From Puffinus mauretanicus (lineage: Eukaryota; Chordata; Aves; Procellariiformes; Procellariidae): 64,000 nucleotides of DNA. How positions within the stretch are numbered: position 1 is the first letter of the stretch; each line of letters opens with the position of its first letter. The position numbers and the translations under genes were made by a program. The notes beneath the pieces were generated by a model. That model did not search any database, was not told the origin of the DNA, and saw only the letters and a program-made list of their open reading frames with translations. The stretch lies in assembly GCA_023333565.1 (NCBI GenBank), contig JAJKFH010004158.1, positions 992,001 through 1,056,000 on the forward strand, written 5' to 3'. This document shows, in pieces, positions 35,541-49,260 of this stretch.

Positions 35541-38500
35541 TCTTCGAGAATGAATGTCCTAATTTTTTCCTAGATGCAACATCTTCAGGGCCATAAAACT
35601 GAGACGAAAGAGCCAGAACTTGTAACACTGCGACTGCTGCACTGATTCTGAGCTTATAAACCTCCTAATGCTACTATAAATACTGCTTTGTTTGTCATGA
35701 TGTGTGTTCCAACCAAACAGTTCAGTCAGCCTGGGGAAAAGAAAAGTATCAGCAGTGAACATCATCTATTTTGTTTGTGAAAGAGTTTGTTGCAGCCTCA
35801 GAGGCCTGTTCTTTACCATACATGTGCTTAATTCCCATCAGCATTAGTGAAGCTTAACGCAGAATTTATGGAGAAAAATGAAGGTTTTGTATTAGCCCAA
35901 GTAAATGGTTTGCTTTATCCTTTGGTCCCTCTTAATGAAAAATAGCAGTTGCTTTTAAGCATGCTTTGTAGCGAGACAAGTCTTTGTGGCTGCAGAGAAA
36001 TGTAAATTTATGAGAGTAACAAAACAAATTGATTAGTGAAAATGGAAACCATTTACTTCTTGCTTCCCATATGGGAGATGGTTAAGCAACCATTTAACCT
36101 ATTTGTATTTAGTAAGGAAGATACTGCAAGCCTTCAGCCGAGATGCTGAAAATTCAAAGTTATCATCTTTTATTTTAACCTGCCTGCAAAACTACAGGTT
36201 CCTGACAGCTCTACATGGGACTAATCGTCCAGCTCTTAAGTTTTTAGAGCCAACTAGGTTGTGCTAGGAAAGCAGGAAAAAGTGCCAAGATTCTGATTTA
36301 AAACGGCTACTAATTGTTGCTGTACATTACCCAGTCAACTCAAGGCAGACAAAATTATCTTTTTGAGTACCATATCTACGCAAGCCCGAACACCTAAAGA
36401 GTCCAAAAAGCAGACTCACGTATGCAAGCCATGTATATCTCTAGCTATGGCGTTACACAGTGGTGTACAGTAACATACACAATTACCTGGTCCCCATTTT
36501 TACATACAAAAATCATACATTGGACACACAGCCTAAATGCCACATACATGTAATTCCTCTTAGTTCTAACGCAAACACAACCTGCAGCGACCAAAAACGC
36601 TTAATTCACATTCAGATACGCTTCCACACACTCTAACGCATCTAAACGGGATAAACATGTATCCGCCACTTTGCTTCCTCAATTTTGCAATTTCACATAG
36701 GCAAATGAAGTAGACTGAATCCACAGGCACTTTAGAACAGAATGTAGAAGTACAGTTTATAGATAATTTTACAAAATGCCAATGTAAAACTGTCCCTTCC
36801 TGACCAAACTGCTATACATTTATCATTCCCCTACAAAAAGCTCAGTATTTTAAAACAGAAATACAATAGCAAAATATTGAATTGACACTTATGATAAAAT
36901 GCATTTGATTAAGACTTAATAAAGTAGTCTGTATATTACCAGTGAATAATGCATCATAAGATAGAGCTAGACATAAAGCAAATAGAGTGTCAAAGCTAAT
37001 TCCAGTGTGCATTTTTCAGCCATATTACTTATTTTATTACTGTATTTTAAAAAGCACGCTGAGATTCAATAGCTTTTTTTTTTTGAGCAAATACAAATAA
37101 ATCCCTTGAACAAATTTACCTGTTCTAGTCACGTTACTAAATTAAAATCAATGCAAACTTTCCAGGAAACTAGTTAGTTCCTTGTCTGTCTTCATACTCT
37201 GAAAAGCATGGTTTAGAAGCAGAACACTCCAAGAAAACTTTCAGAAATAAAGGTGGTTCTTTTTTTTTTCCTCCTGTACATCAGGAAAAACAGAATACCA
37301 CAAAAGAGCATCATAAGATATGACTGATTAAATATTTTAGCTGAAATGAATTTTCCTAAAATATTTTCTTAATATTCAACATAAGCCTTCCCAAACCAAC
37401 ACGCCATAAACTAATTGTCTCGATAAATGACATAGCACACACTGGATGTCAAAGCACAGGAGCAAACACTTGAGGCGTATGTAAATATATCTTTTTCCAT
37501 ATTGGTAGCAGGTTGGCCTTAACTGAACCGCAACAGTAAATAAAAAAAACACCTTTCCAATAATTCAAGTTTAAATATATTTGCAAAGGCAAATATTTGT
37601 ATGCATAAGCCAACAGCACATTGCTTGGAAAATACATTTTATATTCCAGTTGGAAGTTTCAGAAGCGAGGTGCCCAGCACGTCTTTAATTTCACCAAGTC
37701 CCCTATACAATTCCCAACTAATATTTTTACTAAAATTTGAACCCAAAGTTTACAATAGTATACAGAAAAATAATTGTTAAGTTACAAGATTACTAACAAT
37801 GCAGATCCTTCTTCTACAAGCCAGCTAGACTCAGAAACCATCTCCCAAGGCACCAAAGCAGTGCTGCAGCACAAAAGAGCTGAAAATGGACCTTCTTGGC
37901 CCAAACGTCGCCCTGCTGCTTTCCCTGGTTTCCGAACTCTGCAGGAATAAACCCCACACAAGGAAGGATCTCTGGGGCATGTAACTGCCACGTTTCTCCT
38001 TTTGGTCCTCAGGGTCTGTGAACTGGGGTGAGATAAACATGCCAGAGAGGGAACTCGCCCTTAGATCAGGTATCAGAGAAAAATCAAGACAAAAGCACCG
38101 ACGCTCTCAAGCATTAACACTGCTACAAGGCTTCAATTGCTTCCCAATGTTTTCACTCTGGAGATTTTCTCCCGTGGTTTTCCAGCCCATCAGGCTCCCT
38201 CCCCGTTGTTTTCCATCAGTGAAATTCCATCCCTGCCTTTCATCTTCCTTTTTGTTTGGCAAGTTAAAATTTTACTCTCCCTCTCCCACACGTACAGATA
38301 AATATAGATAGAAACTGTAAACCACCACTTTGCTTGCATGCTAAAGCCCTTTCTTCCACCCTGTGTTTATCCTCCTTACTACAGAGGTACTGTCACCATA
38401 TACGTTATTACCTTCCTGAAGCCACATTCAAGAAACAGAAAACAGGAGCAGCAGTTTGAAAACATTTAGAATTCAAAAAAGTCCCAAAGTTTCAGGATAA

Positions 38501-39578
38501 GCCACAGGCCCGTGTGTATTTCCCCTGAATTGACAGTGACGCTTTCCACTTGCTTTAGAACTTTAATAATTGAATTTTATTTGATGTTAGAAGTTCTGAT
38601 GCACAGCAGTAAGTGATTTCTAGAAATCTTACTTATAGTAACTTTTGAAAAGCTTTAAAAATGGCACATTTCAAATATTTAAGTATTGTTCAATAGCTTA
38701 TGTTGTCTCACAAAAAAGTTAACTTCCTTTTTCTCTTGAGTAAATCTCAAAACACTGAAGGCAGTTTATTAGAAAATAATTATCAGGGTCTCTGCTCTTT
38801 TTTTCTCTTTTTTTTTTTAAATGCATTCTGTAATACAATGTGTTCCTAGTCTTACCTGGTAAAAGGAAACACTGTCTCATATCTAGAACGGTACGAGTGA
38901 AGAGAAAACATTTTCGTTAAGAGACGGGGGCTTCCAGAGGACAGGCCTCTCGGCCTAGACCAGCACAGGCCACTCCTTACCCCGGAGCTCTCTGCATGCC
39001 ACATATTGCAAATTTGCATTCGATTCCATGTACAATTGCAGAGAAAGCCCCCAATACAACACTTTTTCCACGCACTGTGTTGAAATGGAGCCTTTTAGTG
39101 ATGAGCCAAGCTGACTCAGGATATTTACACGTTTTGGTAAGAAAAACTTTCTATTTTTTCTCTCTCGTCTAGACAATGGAGGAGTAAGAACAGCCCAAAA
39201 GTGTGATTTCTAAACTGTGTGAAGTGACTGCCAGTCCTGTAAAACTCCTAAGGAGCAACAAAAGCACCGTTGTTTAGAATGATTAGCTCTGTGGCAAGTA
39301 TAGAGAAGATTCGCTTCTGACTGGTTTGCAAGGAGCGCTGAGTGCTACGCACACTTCTAGCCCAAGGAGGGACTGAGCCACATCCTGGGAAGTCCTGCTG
39401 AAGTGGATACTGCCCGATTTTAACGAAAATTTAAAACCACTGCCTGAAAACCAGACAAAAAAGGGCTCTTTTTCAGAGAGCTCCTATAAAAGTCAGACTC
39501 ACTCTGAAGAAAGAATAGGGTATCAAAGAACTGCATAAGAAGCTGCATACATAAACTAAATTTGATTGCTGTATATTA
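35541..39578. other. Non-coding, no gene recognised
   Basis: AT-rich with T-runs near 37075 and 37261 and at about 38809-38818. The 37.8-38.3 kb part is GC-richer with overlapping frames of 60-97 codons on both strands, none recognisable. Confidence 0.5.
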
Positions 39579-39669
39579 ATCATAGAATGGTTTGGGTTGG
39601 AAGGGACCTTAAAGATCATCTAGTTCCAACCCCCCAGCCACGGGCAGGGATACCTTCCACTAGACCAGC
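39579..39669 (-). mobile_element. CR1 LINE 3' end, 5'-truncated
   Basis: From AATCATAGAATGGTTTGGG through TTGGAAGGGACCTTAAAGAT, CATCTAGTTCCAACC and GGGCAGGGATACCTTCCAC to TAGACCAG, this is the reverse complement of the avian CR1 3' terminus, so the element lies on the minus strand with its 3' end at 39579. CR1 is the dominant LINE of birds. It ends in short ATTCTATGA-type repeats rather than poly-A, and most copies are short 3' fragments, as here. Few differences from the remembered consensus suggest it is much younger than the other repeats in the window. No reverse transcriptase sequence is attached, and no target-site duplication is evident. Confidence 0.95.
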
Positions 39670-41130
39670 TATCTTCCTTCCACTATTTTTCCGAAGTACA
39701 TGAATACTTTTTGAAACGCAGTAGTGTGTTATGTTTTGACCACTAAACCCTGCCTATGAACCAGTAAACACAGCCTACGAAAGCAGCCTTCTTCCCCTCA
39801 CCTGAAGCGCTGCGAGTACCAGCCTAGGAAAGCAGCAGGGTGTAGCCCGAGGCTTCCATTTCCATGCACAGCCCTATGCGCTACACTTCAATCTCCAGGT
39901 TACCAGGTCCTGCAAATTTTAACAACTCAAAAGGCAAAAATTATAGCTCAAAAATCCTAACATGTTTTTTTCCTCCTACTAAGTTTTCAGAATTAAAAAA
40001 GATTCACAATTCTGTCAACAAATAAGAACTTCTGTTAAAAAAAAAAAAAAACAAACTCATTTAACAGTGTCCTAACCCTGCAGCTCTTTTAGGATTTACA
40101 TTCTAAAAATGTTCTTTCCAATTGGGAAGATGAGAAACTTTTTGCTAATAAAACATAGGGCTCTAAACAACTAGTGTAGAAAGCGTTTTTGTACACATGA
40201 GCTCACTCTTCATGCTGAGTGATGACTGCTCTCCTTGCTTGCTCTCCGAGTCAAGCTGACTTCCCAGGGAAAGAAGAAAGGGACGTTACATCAGGCCCCG
40301 TCAGCAACCTAGCACTGTTGGAGAGCTTCTAGCCAGCTCAGAGCATGGGCAGAGCTCGTTCAAGTTTGCTTGCAAATGACCGTGAAGACATACCCTCAAT
40401 AACATAGACCTCAGACCACTCTGTCCTGATGGCAGCACTCGGAAGATCTGCAGAAAACATCTGTGGCCCAATTCCACACACAGCATAACCAAGTGCAGCT
40501 CAGCCCAGAAAGATCCAACCAAATGTATTTAACTCCCATTGCCGAGGTTCTCAGCGAAATATCGGGGTCTTCCTAATATTTTAGGCACAAGAAACATTTC
40601 AAGGTATGTTATTCGCCTTCTGTCTCCATCCCAGATTTATTAGAGGGGCAAAAGAATCGCGTAACTGGAGGATGATGGCTTACCAGAGAAGGAGGAAGCA
40701 AAAAACAGTCAGGAAAAGGATGCCTGATTAGAAAACACGGTGCATGGGAATCAAGGTAAATGCACATCATAAACGCTTATAGCGGTGCTTGCTTACACAG
40801 GACTTGGGACACTAAATTTTTCTTTCTATTATTATGAACTACTTTTAAAGTTTTATTATTTACTCAGGTAATCTCAGTCAATCTGAAGACTAGAAAGTGA
40901 GTTCAGAAGTAAATTTCTTGGAAGAAGATTGGTTTGCTTCATTATAATTTTGTCTTTTCAACTGTCTGTTTAACTGGTTCTTTATTAGGATACAGCAAAA
41001 ATTACAATAGACTTACAAATTGCACATTGTAGTACCTGCAGCTTAAAATTAATTTCAGTGCATTTTCTCAAGAACCTACCACAAGCTCATTTCAAGTAGC
41101 TCTTGGTCAAAGCAAGAAAAATAAAAATCA
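39670..41130. other. Non-coding, no gene recognised
   Basis: Mixed composition with an A-run at about 40039-40052. Short frames only. Confidence 0.5.
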
Positions 41131-41180
41131 CCAGAGGATCAGAGAAATAGAGAGCTGGAAGAGATTATGTAGTCCCAAGC
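41131..41180 (-). repeat. L3/CR1-type 3'-tail remnant
   Basis: GAGGATCAGAGAAATAGAGA followed by GCTGGAAGAGATTATGTAGT and CCCAAGCC resembles the reverse complement of an L3-like 3' end ('aatcatagaatttagagctggaagggacc...atctagtccaacc'), with the middle block deleted. It is clearly older than the CR1 copy at 39.6 kb. Confidence 0.55.
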
Positions 41181-41234
41181 CTTCTATAGAAATACATTTC
41201 CATATAACTTCTACAGAAACACATTTGCATATCT
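41181..41234. repeat. Two-copy tandem repeat, 27-bp period
   Basis: Copy 1 (41181-41207) starts CTTCTATAGAAATACATTTC and copy 2 (41208-41234) starts CTTCTACAGAAACACATTTG. They differ at a handful of positions and directly abut the L3-like remnant. Confidence 0.85.
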
Positions 41235-43600
41235 ACGAGCCTGTGATAGATAGACAGATAAGTATATAAAAATTCTCTTCTATAAAGGAAATTCCATTAA
41301 AAAATGATTTTAAGCTTATGACTTAGAAAAGGTTTTCTGACATCCAAGGAGAACCATCTTTGCTTCAATTTAAACGAATTGCTTCTTGAGCTTCCCCCAC
41401 AAGACATAGAAAATGAATGATTACTATATTTTTAAATAGAAACCTTTTAAAATGAAAGGCCTGCCCCCCGTCTTACTTTTTTTTTTTTTAAATGGAGACA
41501 ATTCCTACATTTTTTCCTCTTAAGTCACGATTTCTACACGTCCTCACACTCTCATTTCTTCTTTGGAATAGGCAGTGTAGTTCAGAGCAAGTAGCCTCGG
41601 AAGCACCGAAACAGAACTGTTGCTCCCCTCCCCAAATTTAGGCATGCAATTCCTAGTTACATGCTCACTTGTGCACTTTTTTGCATCCTCATCATACTGA
41701 TGACACTGTGGTCAGCAAAACATAAGTCCAAAAATATTCTTCATTTTAGAAGCCTTTACACACTAGCTCCCTGGCTATGGGCAGTCACGATGACTTCATG
41801 CCACAGTAACCAGCTGAGAGAGTTAGCTGGATGTTTCTACGCTTCACGTCCTTGTTGCTTTTGTCCTCGTAGCAGCTGCTATGCAGTTCAGTAGCTCAGC
41901 CAAAATTACTGCTTAATAATTTTTATTTTATATTTACAACAAATTCACAAAAGAGATCATATTTTGTTCCCAAGTCTGTCCTCAGACTTATTATTTGAGG
42001 TCTCAAAGGAAGCAGGTTTGATGTTCTCCGAGTTTTAACTTATTTACATGTAGCTCTTCATATAAAATGGTCTGAACATAGCACATTACTTCCTGGACAA
42101 GATCTGTGCTAACCAATACATAATTCCCTCAATCTAGACATTTTATTCCCAAAAATAAACCTTGTAACTTGCCACTACCGTACAAGATGACTAACACCCA
42201 TCAGCACTTACCTGGCTCATTCACCTTAGAAAGCCAACAAAGAAAAGTTATCCTAGTAGAAATAGATATGCATTTGAACTCAAAAAAAAAAAAAAAAAGA
42301 CTGTACCAGATGGTTCGCTTAAAACTGAAGTACTTTCTAATAGTCCAACCAATCCATTTAGCAGAAACCTAACAGAAAATTATATAGCATTTCCCCTCCA
42401 ACCTTACATGTAAGTATGAAAAAAATAAACCTGGCACTTCTAGTGTCACCCACTTTCATCACAAAAAAAGTAATTTTTCAAACATCAGTCATTAATCTCT
42501 TTAACCAAACACTACAGTGCTATCCCAGAAGCACGTGCTACAGAGCTACAGTGTTTACAATGGAGCTAGACCCGGCAGGGTGCGTGGAGACCCCCAAGCT
42601 CTTCAAGAGATGTAATCTGGAAGGGAAGTAAAGCTTGCCATTGATTTAAAACCATATAGTATAATTTACACTTAGTATTTCAAACCTTCACTAATGCCAT
42701 CAGATAAACAGAATATTAAATTAATCCCATTCCTAACACAGTTTCTTCCAAGTTGTCAAGAACAATCAGCAAATGACAAGTTCTACACCATTAGTCTTTC
42801 TTGTGATTGTTTTCAAAACAACTAAATTATGATCACCAGAGGCCTAAAATACTGCTGGTCTTATTGATTATTGCTGTGCAAAGGCATTTTTCTTTCTTCT
42901 CTTTCCAGCTTTGCACGCAAAGATAATTAAGCAGCAAGACAGAGTAGTGCTGATAATGCACATCCCCAGTTGGGCAGCGAGGCACCCGGGTGAAGCCGAG
43001 CATCTTCCGTATGCACAAGTGTAATGTTAATCAGCACTCAGCTACCACATAGTCCAGCGCATCGCCTCTCAGATTGCAACAGTTTATTCTGAATAATAAG
43101 GACACAAACCTGTATTCCTATGCCAAAAAAAACCCAATCCACACCAAACAAATTAAATGCCTACTACTGGAAACAGCACCCTACACCTCTAAAGTGTTTT
43201 ATGAGCATTAATTCATCAGGTTCCTGGGGGGGTGGGGGGGTGTATTTAATTATAATTTTCAAACAAACATTGTTTGAAACAGTAAAGAATTGGGTTTTAA
43301 TATTCTGGGAACTTGCAGTTTTCTTCCTGAAACGCAATTTCTGGCTAGACCCAGCCATGTTCCTACTCCATTGACTGATAGTTAAAAAAAATATTGAGTA
43401 ACCACACAAAAACGTCATTGGGATGTTCCTTACGCACAACAAATAAAAAGAAAAGAATTACAGTGCAATAAGCCAGGCTTTCTATGAGCTGAGAGAGGAC
43501 AAGGAGTCCCAAGATGAAAGAACAGCTTTTTGTAGGAAACATTTTGGTGTTTTGTTTTGGTTTTTCTCTTCTGTTTTAATAATGAGTTGTGGCTACATTC
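41235..43600. other. Non-coding, no gene recognised
   Basis: Contains T and A runs (about 41479-41491; A17 at 42282-42298) and a G7-T-G7 block at 43226-43240. Frames are under 95 codons with no family resemblance. Confidence 0.5.
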
Positions 43601-43607
43601 ACCCAAC

Positions 43608-43850
43608 TTATCTTCTGTTTTCCATTGCAAATTCACGTGGGAGCTGCTTAATGTCGCTGCAGCCCACAGTGCGGAAACGGACAGGCCACCTCAGCGGTAT
43701 TCTCATGTTGAGGAGTGGCACGAGGCTCATCCACAAGTATTTCTTCTGAAGGTCAAACAACTGCTTATTTTCAATAAGCAGAGACTGAGTTAGTAGGAAT
43801 GCCAGCAAGATGACCAAGAAGGGTTCTTGTCCAAACCTGGCATTATACAA
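43608..43850 (-). other. Hydrophobic open frame, unassigned (weak)
   Basis: An 80-codon frame beginning MYNARFGQEPFLVILLAFLL. It has one strong hydrophobic stretch (residues about 11-25) followed by a charged, arginine-rich end. The sequence is less low-complexity than most chance frames in the window. The upstream sequence ends in CCAG just before the GTTTGGACAAG part, but its pyrimidine tract is poor, and no convincing donor follows. No family is recognised. It could be a fragment of an old pseudogene or chance. Confidence 0.12.
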
Positions 43851-43859
43851 AACATTAAT

Positions 43860-44930
43860 AGGTTTTGTATATCATGTGAACTGCACAAAAAATAATAATG
43901 CTTTAAGCAATTCCACTTGTCTTTGCAAAACGCAGACCCAAAACAGATGGAAAATCTCTCATCCACTGGATGAGGGGACCTGGATCAGGGGACCTTAACA
44001 GTTCACAGATCTGCTACAGGGGACATTTCTATAGTATACATCAAATAACTGCCTGACATCTACATCTTTACATTTTAACTAGCAGTTGATCTAAAACGTA
44101 TTTGTGTTAGCAATGCTAATTTTCTTTAGTATCTATGTGTGCATAAGCTATTAAAAATGTATATAGCTTATCAAAATTATTCTCCTGTGCATTTAACAAG
44201 CAAATAACGTGGCTGAACAGGGAATAAATGTGACTAAGTGTAAAACTGAAAAAAATCCAGCCACTTAGCAGACCCGATTTGTAATTTTCCAACCTCTACA
44301 ACTAAACAGATTTCAGTACAATTTCAACTCTGTTTTATTTAAATTTCATACTAGCTTTAGTAAGTTAATAGCTCTCCAGTATGGCATGACAGCACCAGAA
44401 AAAATTTTGCCTCTTTCCCATTAGTGTAAGCATCATTAAATTGCAGCATCCTATAATGTTTTATAAAGTAATATGCAAATTTCACTCATGATACTATCAC
44501 TGAAAGTTTCATACTATGTATGAATCAGTAAAAGCATTTGACTTTACCTGTTAAGGACAGCAACTTGTTAATATGTCATCACACAGCATTAAAAATTAAG
44601 CAAGTGTACATTTTACAAGACTTGGTCATGTCTAAAATAAGTTCATATAGTAAAAATCTGGGTGTTTCAGAACAAATTCTGTAATGAAAACTTTGTTATT
44701 TGCAATATTTTAACTCATAACCAAGAACGCTTCCCACCTAAGCCTTTTCTTTAAATATGGTCAGCGATTTGGTAGAACATCCATGAAAACTGACAAAACC
44801 AAGAGAAACCCATTATGCGTATATTGCAAATGAAAGATATACTAGAGATCTTACATACTTCTATGTACTCTCATCGCTAAACATCAAAACCAAACAAGAA
44901 CACATTATACCCTATATTACGTGTTAGTAA
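43860..44930. other. Non-coding, no gene recognised
   Basis: Very AT-rich unique sequence. No frame or repeat of note apart from a short GAGGGGACCTGGATCAGGGG near-repeat at 43972-43991. Confidence 0.5.
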
Positions 44931-44937
44931 GCCAATC

Positions 44938-45387
44938 CAATGTGATCATTCCTGTTGTGTAAAGGATGACCATGATAATTAACGTTCGTGCATGCATGTT
45001 TTGCAACGGGACAAGTGCAAGAGCCTCCTCCATTTGAATCACAGAAGTGGTGATGAAGAACGCTAGCTCAATGATAGATGTGAAGAGAATGTATGCAAGA
45101 CATGGAATACTTAATACTAGATGAGGCTCTGCTCAAGTGGCCAGGAACATCTGCAACAGAGTAAGACCTTGTTTAGCAGGTGGTATAAAATTGAGCACGT
45201 TCTCTGCCTCCTTTTTAGCTATTTGTTTTCTTCCTTGGCTTAACACCATTCTCCATATGAAAGGGCCTAAAGATACAGAACTAAGGCAATACATATACAA
45301 TCTTTCAGAGGAACATTGTTCAGAAATGGCACACGCTCCACAGCATGGGTCTTCTTGCAGCTGGCTGTGCTGCAAGCACAGCTGCAA
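44938..45387 (-). other. Interrupted minus-strand frame, unassigned (weak)
   Basis: The minus strand reads through about 150 codons in one frame, interrupted by a single stop at about 45131-45133. The first part (45387-45134) includes SLGPFIWRMVLSQGRKQIAK. The second part (about 45130-44938) has two hydrophobic stretches (ILFTSIIELAFFITT and LIIMVILYTTGMITL). Together they could be a relic of a membrane protein, or hydrophobic noise typical of AT-rich DNA. No family is recognised. A 12-bp tandem word (GCTGCAAGCA-CA/TT, 45369-45392) lies within it. Confidence 0.12.
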
Positions 45388-48300
45388 GCATTCTTCTTGT
45401 TGTTTTTACTATGTAGAAATAATACCTGGACACAGCTCATCTTTTTTTATGTATATATACACATATATACTTTAAGTGTTGCAACGCTGTCCTTAAAGAA
45501 AAAAATAGCAAACTAAAAGGATGATGAAATGTGAAACAACATCTTGATATAAAAGAGAAAACAGGATCATCCACTAAGGAAAACCAACATATGAAGGCAT
45601 AGAAAATGAATGCTGAGAAGAAGGGGAAGTGGAAAACAAGTCAGTGAAGAAGGAAACAGAATTCTCTTAGGTAACAGAACAAACGTACACGGCACCAGGT
45701 GAAGGCAGTCAGACTACTTTCTACCACACAACTGACATTCTTGATATGCTCCACAACCTGTACATCTAGACTAGTTAACAAAAAAAAAAAACACCCAAAC
45801 CACACAGGAAAAGCAAGAAAAACCTCAGAAGAGAATCCAATCTTGAGTTACGGCTCAAAGAGGGAGATACAAGAGAACTCGTGAAGCCCACTGGATAACA
45901 TCAGTGAAAAAAGCTAGATAGCAACTTTTGTTACATTCTATTTTAAAATATTTACAGTATTTTTCAGAGGTTTAAATGAAGTGTAGGTATTTTACTCCTG
46001 AAACAGGATCTTGTAAGACAGTAAAATACAATCTACTTCTCCTTAATTATTGCCTCTTAAAATCCTTTCTCAGGGAAGCTGCAAAACAATTGACTCAAAT
46101 TGGTATGCAGGGAAGTCAGGAGCCACGTGCAGACCGTTACCACATTGCCCCACTGCCAGTCAGTAACATTCATATGCTATACACTTCAATTATTATGCCC
46201 GCCCAGAAAAGTGCAACGAAAAGGAAAAATAAGGAAGCAGCAGTGAAAAGAAAAAAAGGGATGAAATTCATTTGTTGTCTGTCAATAAGCTTATAAACCC
46301 AGCAGCCTTGTTAGCGTCTGTTTAAAAGTGCATTTGGAAGCAATAGAGCTGATATCACCTGTTTTTCATTTTCTTTCCTCATGCAAGCAACTGAAATAAA
46401 AGTCCTCCTTGTAACCAAAGAATATAACAGACATTGGAAATAAATTTTATTAACTCAATTTCATTTTCCTATGATAAAAAGCACAAAGAAATGAGAAACA
46501 AAACACTCGAGACTTGAAAAAATAATAATCAACAACTTGAAGCTCCTTACTTCAAGGTTAATGTGAATGAAATTTACTCAAGTTGAACATCACACCAATT
46601 ACAAAAGCAAAAAACCTGTAAGCTCCGATTTCTAACAGTAGAGGTAGACACGCTGTTTCCAGAATGCTCATTATATATAGATTTAAGTTGCTCCAGGGAC
46701 TGATTAAGGCTAGAGAAGTTCTATCAATACCATTAAGCTCACTAAGATGCAGTTCTCGCCCCTGAATGCATTTATACCTTTGAAAATGAGGACCCAACTA
46801 CAAATGTTTTAAAATATCATATGATGTCATGGTTGGTCTTACTTTTTAAACTATAATAAGGTAAACTGTTCAACTACCACACCACAAAATGACCTACCCT
46901 AGATAAAAAACACCACCACATATAAACAAGCCCTTCCCAAGTTGCCGGTGTCGCTGGTCCATTATTTTAAACGTTGGGTCAGAAATTGAGAAAAGTGTAT
47001 CAACTTGAACAGTGTCTTAAAATGGCGTCTCCAGAAAGGCTGTGCTCTTCGAGAATGTTACTCAGCCCACGGTAGTTTTTTTTAATTATTATTTCATCTT
47101 ACACTGATAAGGAGGAGACACTTATACTCAACTTGACCACTACAAGATTAGTCAAAGCAAACTCCGCTCCTCACAAAACTTGAACCTCTATGAATACCAA
47201 GCCATCAGCCATCCACAATCTGAAACAAACAATAAGAGCTCAAACATCTCACTGCAATCAGTGCAAAATAATGACACCAGGCAACCACAAAATTATTTTT
47301 GGCAAGTCTGAAAAATACATTTAATGTTTGAGCTCCTTCTGAACTGAAGAAAGCACTGCAGTAGTTTTAGTAGCGATATTTACCTTTACTGGGCACAGGT
47401 AATTGTTTTTTATTTAGAGCATCATTTCCCTGTTATTCTTCCAAACAACAATGTCATTTTAATCTTTACAGCATGCATGCGAGAAAAATACGTAGATGCA
47501 ATAAGGCTAACTCTTCAAAAAGCAACACTGCCCTGGGATCCATTCCAAGCCAAAGCGTATGAGTGCGTAGGGGAAAAGCAGAAAGGAAAATTCATTAAAG
47601 AAAATTAAAATATTTTAGGCCCAGAGAATAGTGCAGTTAAGTCTTCCAGTTTCATTAAATTGTGTCTATTCTTAGAGAAAACAGAAGCTGTCTCAGATGA
47701 GCTGTTTCCCATTATCCTTGAGAAAAATAAAATAGGATCACCTTTTAGCTCCCGATATTACTACTATCTTCTTGGGAATGTTTAGTTTCTTTAGTGAAAT
47801 CAGATGTCTTCTTGGATCCCAAATCACTTTAAAGACATACAGATGGTCTAAATGCTTGCTTTTCTTTTCATCTTCTTGTCAACTAAGAAACCTCAGCCCT
47901 GTGATGGCCAGACCATTATTGATAGTATCAAGCACTTCATTCCCCTGCATTTAGATAGTCTTTCCTGGCTACCAGGTTTTTTTTTAATTTTTTTTTTTTT
48001 TTCTTCTTTCTCCAGAGCCACAGGGTTTAGATATTCATTTGCTAAATTATTTGTTCACAAATAATGGGCAGCAGAAAGCAAGAGCAGTGCTCTAACATCA
48101 AAAGGCTTGGACAACATTGTGACTACCTATAGGAAAAAAGGTAAATAAAAATCTTGTATTCCCCGCTCCCTACCTTCCTTCAGACTGTCAGGTTGCCATT
48201 ACGTAAGGAGGGGTAGTAGTTGGAAAATGGCAGAGTTTAATATATTTAAATAGAAAATGACAAGAATTTTAAATTGGATACAGCAAATGTAGTCATTTTC

Positions 48301-49260
48301 CTAGAATTATGCACTTTACTGATTAGAAGATGGCCTCCTAGCACATCAGGAGGGGCCATTCCCATTAAGAATAAAAAAAGCTGGTCCATTAACTACTCGT
48401 TTAAACAACCAACACAGAATTCCTTAAAAGCTTGGAAAAGAAATATAAATGAATATGTATATTCTGAGCAGTACTCAGTGCTACAGACATTACAAACACG
48501 TCAGCTAGTAGTTTTTTCCTCCCCTGCACAACTTTCCCCACCAAAAGAGGAAGGATTATCCTTCTGCAAGAGATTATCATTAACTAGTAAGAAAACTACT
48601 GCAAAATGCTGATGTTAGTCAAAGGAAATTATACAATAATTATTTTCTTATTAATAAACAAATGCATTGCTCCATTTGGCCTCTTACCAAAAATACTAAT
48701 TAATGTACATACTACATTTTATTTGCAGTATGAAAACCAGAGAGGCAGCTAAGCCTGGCAGAGGTTTTAAGAGCTGCTCAGGCTGGATGAACAGATGAAT
48801 GAACTGCTTCTAGATGTTTTCTGTTCTTCACGTCTGTATCTGCTGACTAATATGAAGCAACCCATTAGCCATCCAACAGCTAGCCCAAGCCACATGCTAA
48901 ATGAATACACACTGGCCATTTACATGCAGTTCCCTTAATTTAATATATCAGTGGCTACACTCCTGCATTTTTTAACAGTGAAAACGTGGCTTTTACATTT
49001 TTAACTTGCCAGAATCATTCGGCTCTCGTGACTTACATATAATCAAGGCAACTGTTCCTTCAGAGCAATAAAACTGCAAAAGCGCAGCCAATGATGCATA
49101 CCTAAGAACGCATGGCCTACAGTTTCATCTTGCATTCTACATTTATTTAAAATCTGAGTACCTAAAACAGGCATACATATGCACCCATTGCACTTCAGAA
49201 CTGAAATCCTTCCGAATTTCCACGGCCTTGAGGGAAGGGGCAAGGAAGAATAGTCTTACA
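45388..49260. other. Non-coding, no gene recognised
   Basis: AT-rich, with a TATATACACATATATAC word near 45454-45470, A-runs near 45779-45791 and a T-rich tract at about 47980-48004. Frames reach 112 codons without any family signal. Confidence 0.5.
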
